A DNA stretch of 64,000 nt, from NCBI RefSeq assembly GCF_014596915.1, contig NZ_JACVWU010000003.1, positions 1 to 64,000 of the forward strand. Direction: 5' to 3'. A model generated the notes under the pieces. The model did no database searches. It was not told where the DNA came from and saw only the letters and a list, made by a program, of their open reading frames with translations. Source of the DNA: Streptomyces sp. TRM68416. GTDB lineage: Bacteria > Actinomycetota > Actinomycetes > Streptomycetales > Streptomycetaceae. Every line of letters begins with the position of its first letter. The first letter of the stretch is position 1. Of the stretch, positions 7,322-15,828 are shown in pieces. Both the position numbers and the translations under genes were made by a program.

Positions 7322-8497
7322 ATGTCCGTCAATCGGTCGTCCACCACTCTCATCGAAGCGCCGCGCGGTCTCGCCGGCGTCGTCGTCACCGACACCGCGA
7401 TCGGTGACGTCCGAGGGCGCGAGGGCTTCTACCACTACCGCCAGTACTCGGCCGTCGAACTCGCACGGACGCGAGGATTCGAGGACGTCTGGCACCTGCT
7501 GGTCCACGGTGAACTGCCGGACGCCCGACAGGCTTCCGCCTTCGCCGCCGAGACCGCCGCGCTGCGACGGCTGCCCGACGAGGTGCGGTCGGTCCTGCCC
7601 GCGATCGCGGCGGCGAGCGCCAATGCCGGAGGTTCCGGCCCGCTGGCGGGCATGCGTACCGCCCTCTCCCTGCTCGGCGCGGTGAAGGGCTTCCGTCCGG
7701 TCTACGACATCGGCACCGACGAGCGTCGCCGGGACACCGTCGTCGCGGCGGCGGCCGTACCGACGCTGCTCACCGCGCTGTACCGGCTGGGCGCGGGGCT
7801 GGAGCCGGTCGAACCGCGTGAGGACCTGTCGTACGCGGCGAACTACTTGTACATGTTGACCGGGTCGGAGCCGGATCCGGTGCGGAGCCGGGCGATCGAG
7901 CAATACTTGATCTCGACCATTGACCACGGCTTCAATGCGTCAACATTCACCGCGCGCGTCATCGCGTCGACGGGGGTGGACGTGGCGGCCTGCCTCGTGG
8001 GCGCGGTGGGTGCGCTGTCCGGGCCGCTGCACGGAGGGGCGCCCAGCCGCGCGCTGGACACCCTCGACGCGATCGGCACCCCCGAGCGCATCGACCCCTG
8101 GATCCGCGACCGCGTTCTGGCCGGCGACCGCATCATGGGCTTCGGTCACGCCGTCTACCGCACGGAGGACCCCCGCTCCCGGATGCTCCGCGAGGTCGCC
8201 CAGGGCTTCGGCGGCCCGCGCGTGGACTTCGCCGTGGAGGTGGAACGCCGGGTCGAGGCGATCCTGGCGGAGCTGAAGCCGGGCCGCGAACTCCACACCA
8301 ACGTCGAGTTCTACGCGGGCGTGGTCATGGAACTCTGCGGCTTGCCGCGCGAGATGTTCACCCCGACGTTCGCGGCGGCGAGGGTGGTGGGCTGGAGCGC
8401 CAACATCCTCGAACAGGCGGAGGACTCGAAGATCATCCGGCCGGTGGCGCGGTATGTGGGGCCGGGGGCGCCGGTGGCGGTGCCGAGCCGCGCCTGA
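7322..8497 (+). CDS. Citrate synthase / 2-methylcitrate synthase family enzyme
   Basis: About 391 residues. Condenses acetyl-CoA (or propionyl-CoA) with oxaloacetate. Catalytic histidines are in LSGPLHGGAPSRAL and MGFGHAVYRTEDPRS. The third catalytic position reads HTNVEFYAG, with Glu where most citrate synthases have Asp, so a carboxylate is kept. The ATG at 7322 is preceded by a strong GGGAGGA site; upstream in-frame ATGs overlap the operator region. It is divergent from the helix-turn-helix citrate synthase and probably regulated through the dyad between them. Which acyl-CoA it prefers cannot be decided here. Confidence 0.93.
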   Translation: MSVNRSSTTLIEAPRGLAGVVVTDTAIGDVRGREGFYHYRQYSAVELARTRGFEDVWHLLVHGELPDARQASAFAAETAALRRLPDEVRSVLPAIAAASANAGGSGPLAGMRTALSLLGAVKGFRPVYDIGTDERRRDTVVAAAAVPTLLTALYRLGAGLEPVEPREDLSYAANYLYMLTGSEPDPVRSRAIEQYLISTIDHGFNASTFTARVIASTGVDVAACLVGAVGALSGPLHGGAPSRALDTLDAIGTPERIDPWIRDRVLAGDRIMGFGHAVYRTEDPRSRMLREVAQGFGGPRVDFAVEVERRVEAILAELKPGRELHTNVEFYAGVVMELCGLPREMFTPTFAAARVVGWSANILEQAEDSKIIRPVARYVGPGAPVAVPSRA

Positions 8498-8520
8498 CGG
8501 GAACCCGGCGGGCAGCTTGT

Positions 8521-8748
8521 CGTCCTGCGAGGTCGGAAGTCCGGCAGACGTCTTGTCGTCCTGCGCGGCAGAAGTCCGGCGGGGCTTTCGTCCTGCGCGG
8601 CAGAAGTCCGGCGGGGCTTTCGTCCCGCGCGACGAAAGTCCGGCAGACACCTCGTCGCCCCGCGCGGCGGAAGCCCTGCGGGGCCTTCGTCCCGCGCAGC
8701 GCGAGCGCGGAGGGCCCTGCTGTCCCGCGCGGCGGGAGTGCGCAGGCC
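8521..8748. repeat. Degenerate tandem repeats of about 32 bp in a gene-free region
   Basis: Some seven head-to-tail units, each with a CGTCC(T/C)GCGCGGC core followed by GAAGTCCGGC. Two adjacent units (8557-8588 and 8589-8620) are identical over 32 bp; others run 32-36 bp with increasing divergence to the right. There are no unique spacers, so it is not a CRISPR array. The whole stretch 8498-8883 between the citrate synthase gene and the next convergent gene holds no convincing coding sequence. Units of 32 bp break reading frame, which argues against coding. Confidence 0.8.
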
Positions 8749-8883
8749 TGGCCGGCCGCCGATCAGCGACCGGCCGGGCCTGTGCGCGGGCGGTCTCTCA
8801 TGCCGCCGTCGAGTGATCAGCCTTGAGTGTCGAGCCGCACCCGCGTCCGTGTCCGAAACCGGTCGGGAGTGCGGCGCCCGCGG

Positions 8884-9129
8884 TCAGACATCCGGAATGT
8901 CGATCTTGGCGCGAAGTAGCGTCTCGCGCGTGATGACCACGATCCGCTCGTCGTCCGATCGTCCCGCATCCGCCGGCAGTTTGGACTCCAGGGCATCGGT
9001 TTTGTCGGCGCCGATGATGGCGAACGAGCCGTCACTCAGCTCGAAAATGTCTGGGCACGTATTACCGTCAAGGCTGCCGCGCTGCCGAGGGGGTACACCG
9101 ATGCGTCGAAAGATGTCGGGAGAGGTCAC
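8884..9129 (-). CDS. Small conserved protein, paralogue of the 9309-9545 gene
   Basis: 81 residues. Contains CPDIFELSDGSFAIIG near the middle and DDERIVVITRETLLRAKIDIP at the C-terminus. The neighbour at 9309-9545 shares both blocks closely, so the two arose by duplication. No catalytic motif or membrane segment is visible. Proteins of this type occur widely in Streptomyces accessory loci, but I know of no assigned function. Last of three minus-strand genes that begin with a DUF6082 protein. Confidence 0.75.
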   Translation of the reverse strand: MTSPDIFRRIGVPPRQRGSLDGNTCPDIFELSDGSFAIIGADKTDALESKLPADAGRSDDERIVVITRETLLRAKIDIPDV

Positions 9130-9308
9130 GGACGTAACTTAGCCAGTGGCGCCGGGCGTGCTTCGACTGAAGCCCACGAACGGACCGGCGATTTCCAGCC
9201 ATTCTTCAAACGGGATGTTTAGGGCGGCGCGGACGCTTCGGGAGTCTCTGCTGTCCTCCGGGGAGGGGGAGCCGGCCGACCGCGCCCGCGCGGAGGATGG
9301 TGCGAAAG

Positions 9309-9545
9309 CTACTGGGCGGGAATGTCGGCCCTGGCGCGGACCAGGGTGTCCCGCGAGATGACCACGATGCGTTCGTAGTCCGCCCGTGCGGCGTCCGGGG
9401 GCAGTTCGGAGTCGAGGGCCTCGGTGGCATCGGTCCCGATGACGGCGAAAGAGCCGTCGCTCAGTTCGAAGATGTCGGGGCAGGTGCTACCGGTGATACT
9501 CCCGCGGTCCCGGGGAGACGCGCCGATGCGACGGGTGATCTTCAA
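9309..9545 (-). CDS. Small conserved protein, paralogue of the 8884-9129 gene
   Basis: 78 residues with CPDIFELSDGSFAVIG and YERIVVISRDTLVRARADIP, aligned end to end with the 81-residue neighbour downstream. Both begin with a short basic segment and an R-x-G-S pair before the conserved Cys. It lies between the DUF6082 gene and its paralogue in the same orientation, separated by about 126 and 179 bp. Function unknown. Confidence 0.75.
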   Translation of the reverse strand: MKITRRIGASPRDRGSITGSTCPDIFELSDGSFAVIGTDATEALDSELPPDAARADYERIVVISRDTLVRARADIPAQ

Positions 9546-9671
9546 GAGGGCTACCGTCCTAAGCGATCAGGGGTAGGGATGGGCACAACCTAGCCCGTGT
9601 GGGACGAAGACTATTCATCTCTCCCGATCGCTCGATGGTGTGAATCGTTTGAGATTCTGTTGTCGCGCGTC

Positions 9672-10205
9672 CTACTCGGGTGGTTCGCCCACGACCCACC
9701 ATTCCTCGGTGTCGGCCTCGTCCAACTCGCGGATGAGCCCGTCCAGCATGCGTCCCACCTGGGCCTCGACGGAGTGGACTTCAAGGCTTGCCCGAGCCGC
9801 CCTGCTCGCCTCCCAGTACTCCCGGAAGATCGGGTTCTGCACGGTGCCGCGGAGGTGCCCGAAGAGTTCCGCGCGGCTGACGTTGCCGATGCGATAGGCG
9901 AGCAGGGCGTTGGTGTAGACGGCATTGGCGAAGAGGTACTGCCGGTGCTTGTCGGGCGAAAGGGCGCCGTCGTGGGTGTCGAGCACCGCGGCCAGGGCCG
10001 GGTCCTCCATGGCCTTGCTCAGTAGTTCCCATTGCAGGCGCTGCTGGTGGGCCAGGTTGGTGTGGCGCTGCTGCTCGCTCAGTTGGCTCCTCCTGAGCTG
10101 CTGCAACCGCCTCTGCTGAGCGATGAGGACCCCGACGGCGGCAGTGACCAGCCCCGCCAGTAGCGCGGAGCTGCACCCCCGAGTCCCAAACTTCTGTGTG
10201 ACCAT
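9672..10205 (-). CDS. DUF6082 family membrane-anchored protein
   Basis: 177 residues. One N-terminal transmembrane helix (about 13-29), a basic glutamine- and arginine-rich coiled region (QQRRLQQLRRSQLSEQQRHTN), then a helical cytoplasmic domain with the family-typical PDKHRQYLFANAVYTNALLAYRIG and NPIFREYWEASR blocks. DUF6082 proteins are common in Streptomyces and have no known role. It heads a minus-strand group with the two small paralogues. ATG at 10205. Confidence 0.82.
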   Translation of the reverse strand: MVTQKFGTRGCSSALLAGLVTAAVGVLIAQQRRLQQLRRSQLSEQQRHTNLAHQQRLQWELLSKAMEDPALAAVLDTHDGALSPDKHRQYLFANAVYTNALLAYRIGNVSRAELFGHLRGTVQNPIFREYWEASRAARASLEVHSVEAQVGRMLDGLIRELDEADTEEWWVVGEPPE

Positions 10206-10525
10206 GTCAACCCCCGAATCAGGCGACCGTCCGCCGGTCGTCGGGGTGCGGGTCGACTGAAGGGGACCGGCGAGCAGTGGGCGGCGCTTGCCGTCTCCCA
10301 GAGTGCCGAGCGGCTCTGATCGGCAGGGAGGCGGAGAGGAGGCGCACGGAGGGAAGCGAGGGTCGCACAGTCCGGCGCCATGACCAACGTCTGCCCCGCA
10401 AGTGCTGCTAACAATCGTTCACTTCGCGCGGTTTCTTCCGGCTCGTATCCTGGGGCTGCATTCGGATTTCGTACGGGCGCCGGGCCGTGAGCCGGTGCAC
10501 GCAGAGGTGTGAGAGAGGTCGCTCG
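10206..10525. other. Gene-free divergent promoter region
   Basis: 320 bases between the DUF6082 gene and the CobW-type gene. It must carry both promoters. I see no convincing hairpin, operator or additional gene; a more AT-rich patch lies near 10408-10425. Confidence 0.5.
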
Positions 10526-11650
10526 TTGGACCAGAGCCGCGGTGCGCAGCAGATCCCGGTCGTCGTACTCGCCGGATTCCTCGGCTCCGGCAAGACCACG
10601 CTCCTCAACCACCTCCTCCACCGCAGCGGAGGGAGCCGTATCGGAGCCCTCGTCAACGACTTCGGCGCCATCGAGATCGACGCGATGGCCGTGGCGGGCG
10701 CGCTCGGAGACTCCACCGTGTCCCTCGGGAACGGATGTCTGTGCTGTGCCGTCGACGCCGGCGAACTCGACGTCTACCTGGAACGCCTCGCGGCACCGTC
10801 CGCCGGCATCGACGTCATCGTCATCGAGGCCAGCGGGCTCGCCGAACCGCAGGAGCTGGTACGCATGGTGCTGGCCAGCGAACACCCGGGAATCGTCTAC
10901 GGCGGGCTCGTCGAGGTCGTCGACGCCGCCGAGTTCGACGACACCCGCGCGAAGCACCCGGAGATCGACCGGCATCTCGCCCTCGCCGACCTCGTCGTCG
11001 TCAACAAGCTCGACCGCGCGGCCGACGGCGAGCGGATCCTGCGCACCGTCCGCGGCCTCATCGACCGCGCGGCCGTCGTCCCCGCCACCTACGGCCGTAT
11101 CGACCCCGAATTCCTCTTCGACTGCCGGCCCAGCGAGGAGCGCATCGGGCAGCTGTCCTTCGACGACCTGCACGAGCACCAACACGACGAGCACGGTGAG
11201 CACGACGGGCACGACGGCCATCTGCACGCCGCCTACGACAGCGTCTCCTTCAGCTCCGAGGTCCCGCTCGACCCGCGCCGCCTGATGGCCTTCCTCGACA
11301 GCCGCCCCGAAGGGCTGTACCGGATCAAGGGCTACGTCGACTTCGGCCCGCACGACACAGCGAACCGTTACGCCGTGCACGCCGTCGGGCGGTTCCTCCG
11401 CTTCTACCCGGAGCGCTGGCCGTCCGCAGCCGAGCCCCGCCTCACCCAGCTCGTGCTGATCGGCTCGGGCATCGACGCGGCTGCCCTCCGCAAGGAGCTG
11501 GAGGCGTGCAGGGCCGACGCCCCGCACGCCGACGAACACGCCATGTGGGGCGTCCTGCGCTACGTACAGGGCTCGGAGGACGAGCCCTCCGAGCCCACCG
11601 AGCCCTTCGAGCCCACCGAGCCCTCCGAGCCCCCGAGCCCTTCGAGCTGA
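10526..11650 (+). CDS. CobW/COG0523 family GTP-binding metallochaperone
   Basis: About 374 residues from the TTG at 10526, which follows a GAGAGAGG ribosome site. P-loop GFLGSGKTTLLN near the N-terminus, the family metal-binding motif GNGCLCCAV (CxCC), the switch EASGLAEP, and the base-recognition NKLD. A histidine- and aspartate-rich linker (HEHQHDEHGEHDGHDGHLH) follows, then the CobW C-terminal domain. COG0523 proteins use GTP hydrolysis to load or traffic zinc, cobalt or nickel; the histidine loop suggests zinc or nickel. The C-terminus ends in proline-glutamate-serine repeats (about residues 348-374), not part of the domain. It is convergent with the topoisomerase gene, 11 bp apart. Confidence 0.9.
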   Translation: MDQSRGAQQIPVVVLAGFLGSGKTTLLNHLLHRSGGSRIGALVNDFGAIEIDAMAVAGALGDSTVSLGNGCLCCAVDAGELDVYLERLAAPSAGIDVIVIEASGLAEPQELVRMVLASEHPGIVYGGLVEVVDAAEFDDTRAKHPEIDRHLALADLVVVNKLDRAADGERILRTVRGLIDRAAVVPATYGRIDPEFLFDCRPSEERIGQLSFDDLHEHQHDEHGEHDGHDGHLHAAYDSVSFSSEVPLDPRRLMAFLDSRPEGLYRIKGYVDFGPHDTANRYAVHAVGRFLRFYPERWPSAAEPRLTQLVLIGSGIDAAALRKELEACRADAPHADEHAMWGVLRYVQGSEDEPSEPTEPFEPTEPSEPPSPSS

Positions 11651-11661
11651 CTAGCCCGGGC

Positions 11662-14118
11662 CTAGACCGGCCCCGCCACCACCGACACCGTCTTCGCCAG
11701 CGACACGCCCGAGCCGTCGCGGCGCGGGTCCATCTCCGGCAGCTCCGCCGGGGTTCCGTTCTTCTGCGCGGCCCGCGCCGGCGCGGCGCCCGCCCAGGCC
11801 AGGGAGAGGCAGTCCTCGCCCTTCAGGAACCGCTGGCAGCGGACGCCGCCGGTGGCGCGGCCCTTGCGCGGGTACTGGTCGAACGGGGTCAGCTTGGCCG
11901 TCGTCTGGACGGAGTCGTCGAGCGTGCCGCGCGAGCCCGCGACCGTGAAGACGACGGCGTCGACCGCCGGGTCCACCGCCGTGAAGGAGATGACCTTCGC
12001 GCCCTCGGTGAGCTTGATGCCCGCCATGCCGCCCGCCGGACGGCCCTGCGGGCGGACCTGGGAGGCCTGGTAGCGCAGCAACTGCGCGTCGTCCGTGATG
12101 AAGACCAGGTCCTCCTCGCCGGTGCGCAGCTCGACCGCGCCCACGATCCGGTCGCCCTCCTTGAGGGTGATGACCTCCAACTCGTCCTTGTTGGACGGGT
12201 AGTCGGGCACCACCCGCTTGACCACGCCCTGCTCGGTGCCGATCGCCAGACCGGGCGAGGACTCGTCCAGCGTGGTCAGGCAGACCACCGTCTCGCCGTC
12301 CTCCAGGGAGACGAACTCCGCCAGCGGAGCACCGCCGGAGAGGTTCGGCGCCGCGGCCGTGTCCGGCAGTTGCGGGAGGTCGACGACGTTGATCCGCAGC
12401 AGGCGGCCCTCCGACGTCACCGCGCCCACCTCGCCCCGGGCGGTGGCCGGCACCGCCGAGACGATCACGTCGTGCTTGGTGCGCTTGGCGCCGGCGTCCT
12501 CCGGGAACGGCTCGCCGTTCGCCGTACGCGCCAGCAGCCCCGTCGAGGACAGCAGCACCCGGCACGGGTCGTCGGCCACCTGCAGCGGTACCGCGGAGGC
12601 CGTGGCGCCCGCCGACTCCAGCAGGACCGTACGCCGCTCGGTACCGAACTTCTTCGCCACCGCGGCCAGTTCGGCGGAGACCAGCTTGCGCAGCTCGGCG
12701 TCCGACTCCAGGATCCGGGTCAGCTCCGCGATCTCCGCGTTCAGCCGCTCCTTCTCCGCCTCCAGCTCGATGCGGTCGTACTTGGTCAGCCGGCGCAGCG
12801 GGGTGTCCAGGATGTACTGCGTCTGGATCTCCGACAGGGAGAAGCGCTCCATCAGGCGCTCCTTCGCCTGGGCGCTGTTCTCGCTGGAGCGGATCAGCCG
12901 GATGACCTCGTCGATGTCGACGAGGGCGGTGAGCAGGCCCTCCACCAGGTGCAGGCGGTCGCGCCGCTTGGTGCGGCGGAACTCGCTGCGGCGCCGCACG
13001 ACCTCGAAGCGGTGGTCGAGGTAGACCTCCAGGAGTTCCTTGAGGCCCAGGGTCAGCGGCTGGCCGTCGACCAGGGCGACGTTGTTGATGCCGAAGGACT
13101 CCTCCATCGGAGTCAGCTTGTACAGCTGCTCCAGGACCGCCTCCGGCACGAAGCCGTTCTTGATCTCGATGACCAGGCGCAGGCCGTGCTCGCGGTCGGT
13201 GAGGTCCTTGACGTCGGCGATGCCCTGGAGCTTCTTCGAACCGACCAGGTCCTTGATCTTGGCGATCACCTTCTCCGGGCCGACCGTGAAGGGCAGCTCC
13301 GTGACGACCAGGCCCTTGCGGCGCGCGGTCACCGTCTCCACGGACACCGTGGCGCGGATCTTGAACGTGCCGCGGCCCGTCTCGTAGGCGTCCCGGATGC
13401 CGGACAGGCCGACGATCCGGCCGCCGGTGGGCAGGTCGGGGCCGGGGACGTGCCGCATCAGGGCGTCGAGGTCGGCGTTCGGGTAGCGGATCAGATGGCG
13501 GGCGGCCGCGACGACCTCGCCCAGGTTGTGCGGCGGCATGTTGGTGGCCATGCCGACCGCGATCCCGGACGAGCCGTTGACCAGGAGGTTGGGGAAGGCG
13601 GCGGGCAGCGCCACCGGCTCCCGCTCCTGGCCGTCGTAGTTGGGCGCGAAGTCGACCGTGTCCTCGTCGATCGACTCGGTCATCAGGCTCGTCGCGGCGG
13701 CCTGCCGGCACTCGGTGTACCGCATCGCGGCCGGCGGGTCGTCGTTGCCCAGCGAGCCGAAGTTGCCGTGCCCGTCGACCAGCGGGACGCGCATGGAGAA
13801 GGGCTGGGCCATGCGCACCAGGGCGTCGTAGATCGACGAGTCGCCGTGCGGGTGCAGCTTGCCCATCACCTCGCCGACCACGCGCGCGCACTTCACATAG
13901 CCGCGGTCGGGGCGCAGGCCCATCTCGTTCATCTGGTAGACGATGCGCCGGTGCACCGGCTTGAGGCCGTCGCGGGCGTCCGGCAGGGCGCGGGAGTAGA
14001 TGACCGAGTACGCGTACTCAAGGAAGGAGCCCTGCATCTCGTCGACGACGTCGATGTCGAGGATGCGCTCCTCGAACGACTCGTCGGGCGGCGGGGTCTT
14101 CGTGCTGCGGCGGGCCAT
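11662..14118 (-). CDS. parC: DNA topoisomerase IV subunit A (second GyrA-like protein)
   Basis: 818 residues, close to the family length. Contains the breakage-reunion domain with the quinolone-resistance segment [12 protein letters not shown] (serine 94 at the drug-interacting position) and the catalytic tyrosine Y134 in AMRYTE, a GINNVAL core segment and a C-terminal beta-pinwheel. Streptomyces carries gyrA near oriC and this ParC-like paralogue elsewhere, with a ParE-like partner encoded nearby but outside this window. It relaxes and decatenates chromosomes after replication. The C-terminal wheel lacks the clear GyrA-box QRRGG(R/K)G, supporting topoisomerase IV rather than gyrase. Confidence 0.92.
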   Translation of the reverse strand: MARRSTKTPPPDESFEERILDIDVVDEMQGSFLEYAYSVIYSRALPDARDGLKPVHRRIVYQMNEMGLRPDRGYVKCARVVGEVMGKLHPHGDSSIYDALVRMAQPFSMRVPLVDGHGNFGSLGNDDPPAAMRYTECRQAAATSLMTESIDEDTVDFAPNYDGQEREPVALPAAFPNLLVNGSSGIAVGMATNMPPHNLGEVVAAARHLIRYPNADLDALMRHVPGPDLPTGGRIVGLSGIRDAYETGRGTFKIRATVSVETVTARRKGLVVTELPFTVGPEKVIAKIKDLVGSKKLQGIADVKDLTDREHGLRLVIEIKNGFVPEAVLEQLYKLTPMEESFGINNVALVDGQPLTLGLKELLEVYLDHRFEVVRRRSEFRRTKRRDRLHLVEGLLTALVDIDEVIRLIRSSENSAQAKERLMERFSLSEIQTQYILDTPLRRLTKYDRIELEAEKERLNAEIAELTRILESDAELRKLVSAELAAVAKKFGTERRTVLLESAGATASAVPLQVADDPCRVLLSSTGLLARTANGEPFPEDAGAKRTKHDVIVSAVPATARGEVGAVTSEGRLLRINVVDLPQLPDTAAAPNLSGGAPLAEFVSLEDGETVVCLTTLDESSPGLAIGTEQGVVKRVVPDYPSNKDELEVITLKEGDRIVGAVELRTGEEDLVFITDDAQLLRYQASQVRPQGRPAGGMAGIKLTEGAKVISFTAVDPAVDAVVFTVAGSRGTLDDSVQTTAKLTPFDQYPRKGRATGGVRCQRFLKGEDCLSLAWAGAAPARAAQKNGTPAELPEMDPRRDGSGVSLAKTVSVVAGPV

Positions 14119-14433
14119 CGCTGCCTGGGCTCCTTCTTGTCTTCGCGCTCACCTACGGGGCGCCCATGTCGGTGTTCTGGCTGAAGCGTGAACGGGGACT
14201 GACGCGGACCATTGTGGACCGTGGCACTGACAACCAGGACCAGGACCCGGCACAGGCCGTCCGGCCCGGCGCGGTGAGGCATCTCCCCTGACGGCTGCCC
14301 GCAGGCTACGCGATCCGCTGTCGGCGTACGTCCCGCGGGAACTTCGCCGACGCCGCGCACGCTTGCATACAGTGGCAGGACCGGCAGGAAAACCGCGGTT
14401 TCAACGACCGCGTTCGCGATCGAAGGGACGTAC
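14119..14433. other. Divergent promoter region of parC and the M16 genes
   Basis: 315 bases with no gene I can support. It must contain the promoters for the topoisomerase on one side and the protease operon on the other. A TTGCATACAGTGG patch at 14364 has some promoter character. No clear operator is visible. Confidence 0.5.
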
Positions 14434-15828
14434 ATGCCCATGGGTCACACGGCCACAGCCCAGGCAGGCTCCGGCGGCCTGACAGCGACCGAGCACCGCC
14501 TGGCCAACGGCCTGCGCGTGGTGCTCTCCGAGGACCACCTGACCCCGGTCGCGGCGGTGTGCCTCTGGTACGACGTCGGCTCGCGCCACGAGGTCAAGGG
14601 GCGTACCGGCCTGGCTCACCTTTTCGAGCACCTGATGTTCCAGGGTTCCGCCCAGGTGAAGGGCAACGGCCACTTCGAGCTCGTGCAGGGCGCCGGCGGC
14701 TCGCTCAACGGCACCACCAGCTTCGAGCGCACCAACTACTTCGAGACCATGCCCGCCCACCAGCTGGAGCTCGCCCTCTGGCTGGAGGCCGACCGCATGG
14801 GCTCGCTGCTCGCCGCCCTCGACGACGAGTCGATGGAGAACCAGCGGGACGTCGTGAAGAACGAGCGCCGCCAGCGCTACGACAACGTCCCCTACGGCAC
14901 GGCGTTCGAGAAGCTGACCGCCCTCGCCTACCCGGAGGGCCACCCCTACCACCACACGCCGATCGGCTCGATGGCCGACCTGGACGCGGCGACCCTGGAG
15001 GACGCGCGCGCCTTCTTCCGTACGTACTACGCGCCGAACAACGCCGTGCTGTCGGTCGTCGGCGACATCGACCCGGAGCAGACCCTCGCCTGGATCGAGA
15101 AGTACTTCGGCTCCATCCCCTCGCACGACGGCAAGCAGCCGCCGCGCGACGGCTCCCTGCCCGACGTCATCGGCGAGCAGTTGCGCGAGGTGGTCGAGGA
15201 GGAGGTCCCCGCGCGCGCGTTGATGGCCGCCTACCGGCTGCCGCACGACGGCACACGCGCGTGCGACGCGGCCGACCTGGCGCTGACCGTCCTGGGCGGC
15301 GGCGAGTCCTCCCGTATCTACAACCGTCTCGTACGCCGCGACCGTACGGCCGTCGCCGCCGGGTTCGGCCTGCTGCGGCTGGCCGGCGCGCCCTCCCTGG
15401 GCTGGCTGGACGTGAAGACCTCCGGCGACGTCGAGGTCCCCGTCATCGAGGCCGCCATCGACGAGGAGCTGGCCCGCTTCGCGGCGGAGGGCCCCACGGC
15501 CGAGGAGATGGAGCGCGCCCAGGCCCAGTTGGAGCGCGAGTGGCTGGACCGGCTCGGCACGGTCGCGGGCCGCGCCGACGAACTGTGCCGCTACGCCGTC
15601 CTGTTCGGCGACCCGCAGCTCGCCCTCACGGCCGTGCAGCGCGTGCTGGAGGTGACGGCCGAGGAGGTCCAGGAGGTCGCCAAGGCCCGCCTGCGCCCCG
15701 ACAACCGCGCGGTGCTCGTCTACGAGCCGACGGTCCCCACGGAGACGGTCGAGGACGAGGGCACCGACGACCTGGAGTCCGCGGCCACCGTGGAAGCCAC
15801 CGACAACAACGAGGAGGCGGCCAAGTGA
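14434..15828 (+). CDS. M16 family zinc metalloprotease, catalytic subunit
   Basis: 464 residues. The inverted zinc motif HLFEH (H62, E65, H66) is intact, as in pitrilysin, insulinase and mitochondrial processing peptidase beta. The next gene, overlapping by 4 bp (GTGA), encodes a second M16 protein lacking this motif. Such pairs form heterodimers resembling MPP, with this subunit cutting the substrate. No signal peptide is visible, so action is probably cytoplasmic. The natural substrate in Streptomyces is not known to me. Confidence 0.92.
   Translation: MPMGHTATAQAGSGGLTATEHRLANGLRVVLSEDHLTPVAAVCLWYDVGSRHEVKGRTGLAHLFEHLMFQGSAQVKGNGHFELVQGAGGSLNGTTSFERTNYFETMPAHQLELALWLEADRMGSLLAALDDESMENQRDVVKNERRQRYDNVPYGTAFEKLTALAYPEGHPYHHTPIGSMADLDAATLEDARAFFRTYYAPNNAVLSVVGDIDPEQTLAWIEKYFGSIPSHDGKQPPRDGSLPDVIGEQLREVVEEEVPARALMAAYRLPHDGTRACDAADLALTVLGGGESSRIYNRLVRRDRTAVAAGFGLLRLAGAPSLGWLDVKTSGDVEVPVIEAAIDEELARFAAEGPTAEEMERAQAQLEREWLDRLGTVAGRADELCRYAVLFGDPQLALTAVQRVLEVTAEEVQEVAKARLRPDNRAVLVYEPTVPTETVEDEGTDDLESAATVEATDNNEEAAK

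Noticed and set aside
8521..8748. CRISPR-like array
   Set aside because: Units are contiguous with no unique spacers and no cas genes are near.
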